DNA from: Planctomycetaceae bacterium
GTDB taxonomy: Bacteria > Planctomycetota > Phycisphaerae > Sedimentisphaerales > UBA12454
Assembly (NCBI GenBank): GCA_021371795.1
Contig: JAJFVK010000008.1
Location: forward strand, 148,159-212,158
DNA length: 64,000 nucleotides
Reading direction: 5' to 3'
The notes beneath the pieces are model-generated. The model saw only the letters and a program-made list of their open reading frames with translations, searched no databases and was not told the origin of the DNA. The translations under genes were made by a program, and so were the position numbers. Shown piece by piece: positions 8,969-16,021 of the stretch; position 1 is the stretch's first letter; every line of letters starts with the position of its first letter.

Positions 8969-9535
8969 ATGTTAAAAACAAAACAGTCTGGTATGACGTT
9001 AATCGAGATAATGGTCTCGGTGCTGATAGTCGCTATTCTCGCGGCCGGTCTGTTTTCCGTCAGCGGCTACATCGATACGCAGATGAAGATTAAAAGTACC
9101 GAATCGACGATTCATCTTCTCGTTGCCGCTGTTGAACAGTATCATGATTTTTACAAGGCATTCCCGGATGTAAATTCGACATCTTACGTGGGTGAATACC
9201 CAAATGGTAAATATGATAAGGATGCAAATGGTGTCAAAGATGCGAATTATATTGAAAAACTGTACTATAAATTAACGCTTGCTCCTGACGCCAAAAAGAT
9301 TCTCGACCAGATAAACAGAAAGTATGTTAAGGATTCTGATAAAGATTCCGGAGGCAAACCCGCACCGGATAAAAATCCTGAAATCGTTGACGCATGGGGT
9401 AGAAGTTTAAGATATATATATGAAAAGAAAATAAATGCCAATTTTCCGGAAATTATTTCCGCCGGTCCGGATAAAGATTTTGGCGATGGTGATGCCAAAA
9501 AAGCAGAAGACAATATCAGCAGTAAAAAACTTTAA
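8969..9535 (+). CDS. Type II secretion major pseudopilin GspG-like
   Basis: Pseudopilin of 188 residues. The leader MLKTKQSG is cut after G8; the mature protein starts with Met (+1) and has E13 at +5 within MTLIEIMVSVLIVAILAAGLF. The following MKIKSTESTIHLLVAAVEQYHDFYKAFPD stretch has the GspG pattern of a helix leading into a YP/FPD motif. A WGRSLRYIYE motif and SAGPDKDFGDGD near the end match the GspG fold, including the calcium loop. Of the seven, it is the closest in length to a GspG. ATG lies after a TGTGATTT stretch without a strong ribosome binding site. Confidence is high for pseudopilin, moderate for GspG. Confidence 0.82.
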   Translation: MLKTKQSGMTLIEIMVSVLIVAILAAGLFSVSGYIDTQMKIKSTESTIHLLVAAVEQYHDFYKAFPDVNSTSYVGEYPNGKYDKDANGVKDANYIEKLYYKLTLAPDAKKILDQINRKYVKDSDKDSGGKPAPDKNPEIVDAWGRSLRYIYEKKINANFPEIISAGPDKDFGDGDAKKAEDNISSKKL

Positions 9536-9539
9536 AATA

Positions 9540-9630
9540 GTGAAGCGTATCTTGTGAAGAGTATCTCGAATTTGCTTCACGCTTCACGAAATACGAGATA
9601 CAAATAAATAGTGTTTATTCGTGTTAATTC
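9540..9630. repeat. Family B palindromic element, orientation 1, with GTGTTTATTCGTG tail
   Basis: 9540-9601 is a 62-bp hairpin-rich block (GTGAAGCGT...). A 49-bp core of its reverse complement matches 11300-11348 with two mismatches. It is followed by a tail (AGTGTTTATTCGTG) that has the same orientation at both places. The proposed start codon of the next gene lies in the end of this tail. Confidence 0.75.
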
Positions 9631-10410
9631 GTGGTTAATAAAAGAAAACATAACGCTTTTTCTCTTGTGGAGCTTCTGGTAGTTCTGGGGATTATCGCTG
9701 CGCTGGCTGCGATTGCTATCCCTGCGATAAAGGCGATGCAGAAGTCTTATGATTCCACAGGCGCCGATGGTATGATTAGCACTGCTCTTTCGACCGCAAG
9801 AACGATTGCCATCAGCAAGCAGAAATACGTCGGTGTCAGATTTCAGAAAGCTTATGATGTGAACAACGTGATTGATGCAGACCAATATATGATTTTTATT
9901 ATCAATGATGAGGATATGGGAACTCTTACTGACGCATTTCGAGCGGTTGAAGGTTATAAACCGATGAAACTGCCGGCAAATAGCGGTATAATGGATTTGA
10001 AAGTTGGAAATACCGGTGTTGATATAAAGGCAGATGGGATGATAAATACTAACGATGCGTTGACGGACACAACGACCTTTTCGATAGTTTTTTCGCCTGC
10101 CGGAAAAGTTGCCGTGCACGATGTCCAAACTCGCAATAAAGATGGCGAAACTGATACAAGCGATTCAAGTAAAGATGAAATTTTCAATACTAAAAATAAT
10201 GCCGAGGCTGGTAAAGCTTTATTTATGCAGGATTATACGGCAAGAATCGATGGTCTTGGCAAAGAACAAAGCCGAAAAACTTTTATTATATATGATCGTG
10301 AAAAATTCAAAAAGATTGATGCTGATAAACGGTATGAGGATTATTTAAAAAATTTAAGCTTAAAGCCTTGTACTCTTAATCCTTATACCGGAGCGATAGT
10401 CCGAAATTGA
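9631..10410 (+). CDS. Minor pseudopilin, GspH-like
   Basis: Pilin-like protein of 259 residues. The leader MVNKRKHNA ends in Ala, not the usual Gly, before F10 with E14 at +5, then FSLVELLVVLGIIAALAAIAIPAI. The STALSTARTIAISKQKYVGVRFQ segment after the helix is characteristic of GspH/FimT proteins, whose globular domain starts there. The start is a GTG at 9631 lying in the tail of a palindromic repeat, with no Shine-Dalgarno motif; no better start exists before the leader. Ala at -1 is tolerated by some prepilin peptidases but is uncommon. It sits third from last before the GspI- and GspJ-like genes, the usual H-I-J-K order. Confidence 0.78.
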   Translation: MVNKRKHNAFSLVELLVVLGIIAALAAIAIPAIKAMQKSYDSTGADGMISTALSTARTIAISKQKYVGVRFQKAYDVNNVIDADQYMIFIINDEDMGTLTDAFRAVEGYKPMKLPANSGIMDLKVGNTGVDIKADGMINTNDALTDTTTFSIVFSPAGKVAVHDVQTRNKDGETDTSDSSKDEIFNTKNNAEAGKALFMQDYTARIDGLGKEQSRKTFIIYDREKFKKIDADKRYEDYLKNLSLKPCTLNPYTGAIVRN

Positions 10411-10492
10411 AGATTGAATAATGAAGATTGAAATTTTAAAAATTCTGAACCATCCTCAAATCTTCATTCTTCTATCTTCCTTCTTCAATTTA
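10406..10492. repeat. Palindromic intergenic element, family A diverged copy
   Basis: ATTGAAGATTGAATAATGAAG-like left arm pairs loosely with TCTTCATTCTTCTATCTTCC-like right arm. It overlaps the TGA stop of the GspH-like gene. Less conserved than the copies at 5168 and 7774. Confidence 0.5.
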
Positions 10493-10512
10493 TTATATGG
10501 CTGTATTTTAAA

Positions 10513-11292
10513 ATGAAATCAAAACTGAAAAATAACGGATTTTCATTAACCGAAGTCTTGATGGCAGCGGGGATTTTGTCTGTCGGCATAATGCTTGTCG
10601 CCACGATGTTTCCGGTCGCGATTTATCTTACGACTGTCGCTTCTGAAAAGACGATGGCCTCGATTGTCGCCGATGAAGCCTTCGCCAAGATGCGGCTCTA
10701 CGGCATCGAGGATATGAATCAAACAAAGATAGATGATCTAACGAAGACATTCGGCTCGTACTGGAAAGATATGAACGATGTAATCGATTTCGATGAATAC
10801 ATGTATCCGTCTTCCGAGGGTAATTGGCAGTATTGTTGGGTTCCGTTATACAAAAAACTAAACTCCGACCCCTGCGATATGCAGTATTTGGTCAAACTGT
10901 ACATTGCCCGCAGAACAAATCCGAACCAGACATTCTTCAGGGATGGTACGCTTACGAGCACTTCTCAAAGGCCGACTCCTATACGTATTGGTGTTGGCTA
11001 TATTTACCCAAACAAGTTGAAGATACAATGGGACAATGGGGGTATTGAAAAATGTATTAATCCTCCGCCTTCGACGGCGATTGTTGACGATGCTTCGGGA
11101 AGAATATTCCGCGTTGTCAGCAGGGATGCGAAAGATGCAAATACTGTTATACTCGACAGAAGTTGGGACAGCGATATAGGCGTTCCTAATAATGTTTGGG
11201 TTTTGCCTGCCGCTGTGATCAACAAGGAACCGTCCGGAAAAAATCCAGACATTGAAATTTACCAGAGAATCATAGACTTCAGGAAAAAATAA
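10513..11292 (+). CDS. Minor pseudopilin, GspI/PilV-like
   Basis: Pilin-like protein of 259 residues. The leader MKSKLKNNG is cut after G9, giving F10 and E14 (+5), then FSLTEVLMAAGILSVGIMLVATMFP. The TEVLxAxGILSVGI pattern is typical of GspI/PilV proteins. The rest of the sequence is not recognisable in detail and is long for GspI, which usually has about 120-150 residues. Near the C-terminus the protein has a GRIFRVVSRDAKDANTVILD stretch that looks like a beta-rich domain. It lies between the GspH-like and GspJ-like genes, which supports the assignment by gene order. No strong ribosome binding site is visible before the ATG. Confidence 0.75.
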   Translation: MKSKLKNNGFSLTEVLMAAGILSVGIMLVATMFPVAIYLTTVASEKTMASIVADEAFAKMRLYGIEDMNQTKIDDLTKTFGSYWKDMNDVIDFDEYMYPSSEGNWQYCWVPLYKKLNSDPCDMQYLVKLYIARRTNPNQTFFRDGTLTSTSQRPTPIRIGVGYIYPNKLKIQWDNGGIEKCINPPPSTAIVDDASGRIFRVVSRDAKDANTVILDRSWDSDIGVPNNVWVLPAAVINKEPSGKNPDIEIYQRIIDFRKK

Positions 11293-11293
11293 A

Positions 11294-11398
11294 GTGAAGC
11301 GTATTTCGTGAAGCGTGAAGCGAATTCGAGATACTCTTCACGAGATACAAGTAAATAGAAATAATTAGTGTTTATTCGTGTTAATTAGTGGTTAATTA
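11294..11398. repeat. Family B palindromic element, orientation 2, with GTGTTTATTCGTG tail
   Basis: 11294-11348 carries the same core as 9540-9601 but inverted, while the following tail (11367-11396, AGTGTTTATTCGTG...) keeps the same orientation. The tail ends directly at the ATG of the GspJ-like gene. Confidence 0.75.
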
Positions 11399-11399
11399 A

Positions 11400-12203
11400 A
11401 TGAAAAAAGGATTTACATTAACAGAACTGCTTGTTGCGGTTGGTTTGCTCGTGGCTGTGCTTGCCGCTTCGACGATGATTTTTCATTACGCGATTGAAGC
11501 GCAGCGAACCGCTATGGCGACCGCCGAGATTATGCGAACGCTCCGCGCCGTTACTGACCAGCTCAACATCAACCTCGCCGGCCTGCGGAAAGACGGCTAT
11601 CTTATTTTGTACTCCAATACAATACCTTCCGACGGGAATCACTGCGACGCTCTGTATTTCTTCAGCGATGGCGATTTCCAATCGACAGCGGATGACAAAG
11701 TGCGTTCTAACATTGCCCGTATTTACTTCGGCGGCGCGAAAAATGATGTGAATAATCTCCTGCTCGATATGAAGCTTTTAGTGCCGAGTAAATTGATGGA
11801 TGCTAATGATTGGTCGAGTAAAAGCTTTGTAGAATGTCAGCAAAATATTTCTACTTTTGAAGACCCAAACGACAAACTAAATTACTCTGGCAGCAGACCG
11901 GAATTTGACGCTAATCATCCGGACAATCTTTTAGCACAGGGTGTCAGCAATCTAAAAATTACCTGGACGTATGACAGTAGTAAATGGCATACCGCCTCTG
12001 GCGTACGAAAAATAGAATGGTACGGACTGCTTCCTAATTATGGCGATTCTTCTTTTGAGTCAGCCGGATACAGAGCCGTATGGACGCCGTCGAATCCGGA
12101 TAAATGGCCGGCCGCGTTACGCTTTGAATTTACGATTTCTGATTCGAGAAAAATCATAAAAGATGGCAAAAGATTTGAGCATATAGTTTATATTGGACAA
12201 TAG
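11400..12203 (+). CDS. Minor pseudopilin, GspJ-like
   Basis: Pilin-like protein of 267 residues with a very short leader, MKKG, cut after G4 to give F5 and E9 (+5), then a hydrophobic helix TLTELLVAVGLLVAVLAASTMIF. The helix is followed by AMATAEIMRTLRAVTDQLNINLAGLRKDG, a long amphipathic stretch as in GspJ. The C-terminal part has WPAALRFEFTISDS, resembling the WPxxVRVxL motif seen in GspJ. The ATG abuts the family B tail, without a clear ribosome binding site. Gene order before a GspK-like gene supports the call. Confidence 0.78.
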   Translation: MKKGFTLTELLVAVGLLVAVLAASTMIFHYAIEAQRTAMATAEIMRTLRAVTDQLNINLAGLRKDGYLILYSNTIPSDGNHCDALYFFSDGDFQSTADDKVRSNIARIYFGGAKNDVNNLLLDMKLLVPSKLMDANDWSSKSFVECQQNISTFEDPNDKLNYSGSRPEFDANHPDNLLAQGVSNLKITWTYDSSKWHTASGVRKIEWYGLLPNYGDSSFESAGYRAVWTPSNPDKWPAALRFEFTISDSRKIIKDGKRFEHIVYIGQ

Positions 12204-12233
12204 GGTATAGGGGACAGGGAATAGGGTATAGTT

Positions 12234-14801
12234 ATGGAAAAAAATAAAAAACAGGGTTCGGCTCTTATCATGACAATCGTGCTGACGGTTTTGCTCGCGT
12301 CTGTCGCGGTTATGTTCGTTGCCATTGCAAGAATGGACAAAGCCTCGACAAGCAATATCTTCGACAGCAAAATGCTCGACACCGCCGCGCAGTCGGTTAT
12401 CGAAATAATCAATAAGGAACTTGTTTACGATACCCCCGGCGTTGCCAAGCAGAATCCTCATATTTATGAGGCAAATTCTCCGCAGTATTTCGATTACAAA
12501 GATTATCCAGACCCCTGCGACGCGTGGCTGGCAAGCAGCGAACCGTATTGCGATTCCAATGATTTGTCAGACAAGAACGCGTACAAATGGCGGCAAATCA
12601 GCGATGTTACCGGCTATTTGGCTCGCCATAATTTCCAGACGAGAAACATAAATGTTAAACCTGTCGGCTTGAGCACACTGGATGTAGTCAAAGAATACCC
12701 CATTTTCGGAATGGACCCCAACGGCCATTTTCTCAAAGATGATTCTCCAACAAACATAGCAGTAAATGGCGTTTCTGCCGATGCTGATGGCGATGGCATT
12801 GCCGATGCGAAATGGTTTGAGATTTCAAATCTTCGCACTCCGACCGGCAGAGTCTTCGCCGCCGTGAGAATCATAGACAATGGCGCAATGGCAAATGTCA
12901 ACACCGCATACAAATTAGACCCAAATGTTACCGACGCAAACAAAATCGATGGCTCATCGCAGATGCACATTAATCTCGCTGGCCTGCTGAAAAGCGGTGA
13001 TGATATTGATGTTATGCACACAGCACGTTGCGGCAGCCGCCCAACAAATAATGACACGGATTTCCAAAACGATGTTGTCTGCGATTTTAATAATTTACCG
13101 CTAAGCGGATATTTGCCTTTCGATTCATCAGACGAACTCGAACTTCGCTATCGTTTCTGTATCAACAGCAAATTTAAAAGCAGATTTGAAGTTGAATGTA
13201 ACCAAACAACTAATGCCGCGATTGACAAGGGCAAACTGTATAACGCATCCAGCGAATTGGGGCTTGAGGATTGGACAATAAGAGTTACAGATTATATGGA
13301 CCCCAACGCCGACCGCAGACATTTGCTCACGACGTATAATTGCGACAGGCTCATCGACCCCAACGGCAATAAAATGCTGAACATCAACGAAGCGAGTGCG
13401 ATGTCGCTTTATAAATTATTCAAAACCTGTATGGATTCCAATTATGCCGGCCAGATTGCCGTGGACATTATTGATTCCCGCGATGCCGATTCAGACGTCA
13501 ACGTTCTTACCGTCAATGGGCACACTTTCTACGGCTTCGAAAAGCCCTGTATTTACATCTCCGAAATTGCATACAAACAGGTTAAAAAAGCACCTCTGCC
13601 GCCTACATATCCCAAGGTGTATCAATCTTACGCTATTGAGCTTTACAGGCCTTATGGCACTGATATGAACGATACTTGGTATATATATGTTGAAGGTGAA
13701 CCAAATGGCATTGAAATAAAATGGCTGGGTTCGAGTGAATATCACGCTATAAGAATGAACAACTCATCTGCTGATATTAGTTATGACTCTGGCACTTCTT
13801 TGCAGAATATTAAGTACGACCCGCCGTTCTTTTCAAATAACAAGAAAATCTTCCTTATGCGTGAAATAAAAGGCAAGAGGTTGCTTGTTGATTTTAAAAA
13901 GGTTCCCGTCGGTTTTATACCTGATTCTAATAATACCAGTAATCTTACCACATCTCTTGAACGAGACATTACAAAGTCAAAATGTATCAGGCGTATATGG
14001 CAAACCACTTTGGATAACGATGACAAACATACTCTCGGCAAGGCGAATGAATTTTTCAGCACCGACCCAAACAGCGTTCAGGCGTATCCTGCCGATAAAC
14101 CTTTTACCAGTGTCGGCGAAATCGGAATGATTTTGCGGGAAGCTCCTTATTCTGTTTTTGATGTGAATAATCCGACTATACCGACCGGCATACTTGGGCT
14201 TAATACTACTCCTGTCAATTTGATTAAAGATTGGGCAGTTAAGGTTGATATTGCCGATGCGAATTTGTCTCCGATATTCAATTACCTTACAGCCGTTGAC
14301 ACTCGCCGAACGAATGAAACTCGCGTAAAGGGAAGAATAAACATTAACACCGCGCCGTTCAGCGTAATCGCGCAACTGCCGTGGGTTTCGCAAAGACCCG
14401 GCAGTTCCGCTGATGTAAATCTTGCGCAAGCAATCGTTGCATATAGAGACAGCAAAGACGTGAATGGTTTTAAGAATATTGGCCAACTGATGCAAGTTCC
14501 CGGCATAACTCATTATGCATCAGATACCAACGATTTGAAAGGTTTCCCAGACCTGACAACCGACAGCCCGACGACTGGCGACGGTGCGGAAAATGATTAC
14601 GAAGAGCGTGATGTGATTTTCGCGCGAATCAGCAACCTCGCGACCGTCCGCAGCGATATTTTCACTGCGTATATTTTGGTTCGCGTCGGAACTGACGGCC
14701 CGCAAAAGAGATACATCGCGATTTTGGATAGAAGCGAGGTTAAGAAACCGACCGACAAGGTAAAAATCCGCGCATTCCAATACGTTCCCGACGCAAGATA
14801 A
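12234..14801 (+). CDS. GspK-like pseudopilin (very long)
   Basis: Putative tip pseudopilin. The leader MEKNKKQG ends at G8, and the mature N-terminus SALIMTIVLTVLLASVAVMFVAIA lacks the +5 glutamate, which is the hallmark of GspK. Residues about 690-775 contain RGRININTAPFSVIAQLP, an AQAIVAYRD segment and an IGQLMQVPGI segment, the helix-hairpin-helix-like alpha domain of GspK. At 855 residues it is far longer than classical GspK (about 320), with a large insertion between residues about 270 and 640 that I do not recognise. It is the last gene of the pseudopilin series and is followed directly by a strong terminator. Confidence 0.82.
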   Translation: MEKNKKQGSALIMTIVLTVLLASVAVMFVAIARMDKASTSNIFDSKMLDTAAQSVIEIINKELVYDTPGVAKQNPHIYEANSPQYFDYKDYPDPCDAWLASSEPYCDSNDLSDKNAYKWRQISDVTGYLARHNFQTRNINVKPVGLSTLDVVKEYPIFGMDPNGHFLKDDSPTNIAVNGVSADADGDGIADAKWFEISNLRTPTGRVFAAVRIIDNGAMANVNTAYKLDPNVTDANKIDGSSQMHINLAGLLKSGDDIDVMHTARCGSRPTNNDTDFQNDVVCDFNNLPLSGYLPFDSSDELELRYRFCINSKFKSRFEVECNQTTNAAIDKGKLYNASSELGLEDWTIRVTDYMDPNADRRHLLTTYNCDRLIDPNGNKMLNINEASAMSLYKLFKTCMDSNYAGQIAVDIIDSRDADSDVNVLTVNGHTFYGFEKPCIYISEIAYKQVKKAPLPPTYPKVYQSYAIELYRPYGTDMNDTWYIYVEGEPNGIEIKWLGSSEYHAIRMNNSSADISYDSGTSLQNIKYDPPFFSNNKKIFLMREIKGKRLLVDFKKVPVGFIPDSNNTSNLTTSLERDITKSKCIRRIWQTTLDNDDKHTLGKANEFFSTDPNSVQAYPADKPFTSVGEIGMILREAPYSVFDVNNPTIPTGILGLNTTPVNLIKDWAVKVDIADANLSPIFNYLTAVDTRRTNETRVKGRININTAPFSVIAQLPWVSQRPGSSADVNLAQAIVAYRDSKDVNGFKNIGQLMQVPGITHYASDTNDLKGFPDLTTDSPTTGDGAENDYEERDVIFARISNLATVRSDIFTAYILVRVGTDGPQKRYIAILDRSEVKKPTDKVKIRAFQYVPDAR

Positions 14802-14814
14802 GTTAAAAATGTAG

Positions 14815-14841
14815 GGGCGAACCTGTGTGTTCGCCCTTTTT
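14815..14841 (+). terminator. Intrinsic terminator closing the pilin/pseudopilin block
   Basis: GGGCGAAC (14815-14822) and GTTCGCCC (14829-14836) form a perfect 8-bp stem around CTGTGT, followed by TTTTT. It starts 13 bases after the GspK-like stop. Confidence 0.85.
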
Positions 14842-14969
14842 CATTCTCGCAACAGCGTAATCCACGATGAAAAATGAGGTTTTTGCGAGGATTTCAACGG
14901 TTTTACGCCTGAAATTTTTAACAAATTGACGATTTATACCAACGGCATTAAAAAATTACGTTCGTACTT

Positions 14970-15021
14970 CGCGGCTTAGCGAAGCTGGCGTAATGACTTA
15001 TGAACCGTTCAACGCGATATT
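14970..15021. repeat. Interspersed 52-bp repeat, copy 1
   Basis: It matches 43024-43075 at 48 of 52 positions in the same orientation. The left half contains CGCGGCTTAGCGAAGC; the right half ends TTCAACGCGATATT. It is 28 kb from the other copy, and both lie in gene-free spacers. Confidence 0.75.
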
Positions 15022-15046
15022 AAAAAATACCTGTGGTATTATTTAC

Positions 15047-15074
15047 TTGCAATTTGTAGTTTAGTGTGTATAAA
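15047..15074 (+). promoter_or_regulatory. Promoter candidate for the cold-shock gene
   Basis: TTGCAA (15047-15052) and TATAAA (15069-15074) are spaced by 16 bases. Transcription would start near 15081, giving a leader of about 128 bases before the GTG at 15209. Long structured leaders are usual for csp genes. Confidence 0.4.
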
Positions 15075-15208
15075 TAGTCGCATAACTCTTTGTGATGTTA
15101 ATAAAGTACAGCAATTTCAGGAAGTATTATTTCACCTCTTAATAGTAATTTCCCTAAAAGTTAACAAGAGGTAAGTTGTTTTTAGTAAATGAGTTAAGGA
15201 GTACAAAA

Positions 15209-15412
15209 GTGAGTACAGGTAAAGTAAAATGGTTCAATTTAAGTAAAGGTTATGGTTTTATCACTCCTGATGGCGGCGGCGACGATTTGTTCGTTCACCA
15301 TTCAGAAATTAAGACCCAGGGTCGCGCTAATCTTAGCGAAGGCCAGTCTGTCACATTTGAAGTCGGCGAGGGCAAAAAAGGCCCATGTGCTACAAATGTA
15401 GTACCTGCTTAA
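15209..15412 (+). CDS. Cold-shock domain protein (CspA family)
   Basis: Small single-stranded nucleic-acid-binding protein and RNA chaperone, 67 residues, a full-length cold-shock domain. RNP1 appears as KGYGFI with the preceding WFN, and RNP2 as DLFVHHS. The end, [18 protein letters not shown], is standard for the family. The start is the GTG at 15209: AGGAG at 15197-15201 lies seven bases upstream, and the cold-shock domain begins right after. An in-frame TTG further upstream would add 11 residues with no ribosome binding site. It is monocistronic, between two terminators. Confidence 0.95.
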   Translation: MSTGKVKWFNLSKGYGFITPDGGGDDLFVHHSEIKTQGRANLSEGQSVTFEVGEGKKGPCATNVVPA

Positions 15413-15436
15413 TGTTACGACTCATTATGACAAATG

Positions 15437-15466
15437 AAAGGCTCTGATTTTTCAGAGCCTTTTTTA
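15437..15466 (+). terminator. Intrinsic terminator of the cold-shock gene
   Basis: AAAGGCTCTGA (15437-15447) pairs with TCAGAGCCTTT (15452-15462) around TTTT and runs into further T residues. Perfect 11-bp stem. Confidence 0.9.
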
Positions 15467-16021
15467 TTTATACCCATCTTTTATCACAAATCCACCGCCT
15501 TACCAATTTACTAAAAAACCAAGTGTCGAAAAGAGTAAATTACTGTCCCGCAGGGGGATCTCCATTAAAATTACTGCAAGTTTTTTGTAATTTCGCGCAA
15601 CTAAATTTACACTCGCTGTAAATTCGCGCAAGAAACACTACTTTTCATCACTGTTGACGCTGATTCCGCTGATTTTTTTATGACTTTTTTTAAATTCCCG
15701 CAATTTTTTTGGATTTTGAAGATGTTTTGGAAAAATTCGCGCAATTTTCGGAGGGGGGTGTTTTGAAAACTTGCGCCGAACTTGCCCTTTTTTTAACCAC
15801 GAATTTTCACGAAACGACACAAATTTTTAGACGCGGATCCGCCGTCGTTAAAACTTTTGCGGACAAGTTTCAAGGATTTATTGATTTAAAATAGATAGTT
15901 GATAAAATTGGAGACGGTTTTTTTTGTTTACCACGAAGGCATGAAGATTTTTAAAGAATTTGATATATTAAAAGTTTTTGATAGTATAAATAAGTAAGTT
16001 TTGATAAATGGAAAAAGAAGA
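15467..16021. other. Gene-free spacer before the restriction-modification island
   Basis: About 550 bases of AT-rich sequence with poly-T runs and scattered GCGCAA words; no credible gene on either strand. It ends with the left copy of the 16-bp direct repeat (15876-15891) and a weak promoter candidate, TTGATA at 15960-15965 and TATAAA at 15985-15990 (19-base spacing). Confidence 0.5.
15876..15891. repeat. Left 16-bp direct repeat flanking the R-M island
   Basis: ATTTATTGATTTAAAA, identical to 20032-20047. A further shared word lies upstream of each copy: TTTTTAGACGCGGAT near 15825 on the left and TTTTTAAGCGCGGAT near 20011 on the right. Confidence 0.55.

Larger units (their letters stand above)
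14842..15208. other. Intergenic region holding a 52-bp repeat and the csp promoter/leader
   Basis: No gene is seen. It contains the repeat at 14970-15021 and a promoter candidate at 15047-15074; from there to 15208 is the likely transcribed leader of the cold-shock gene. Confidence 0.6.

Noticed and set aside
9577..10128. Minus-strand reading frame of 183 codons opposite the GspH-like gene
   Set aside because: Antisense to a credible pseudopilin; no domain, no ribosome binding site.
16001..16021. TTG start of the methyltransferase
   Set aside because: No ribosome binding site; ATG 16022 is more likely.
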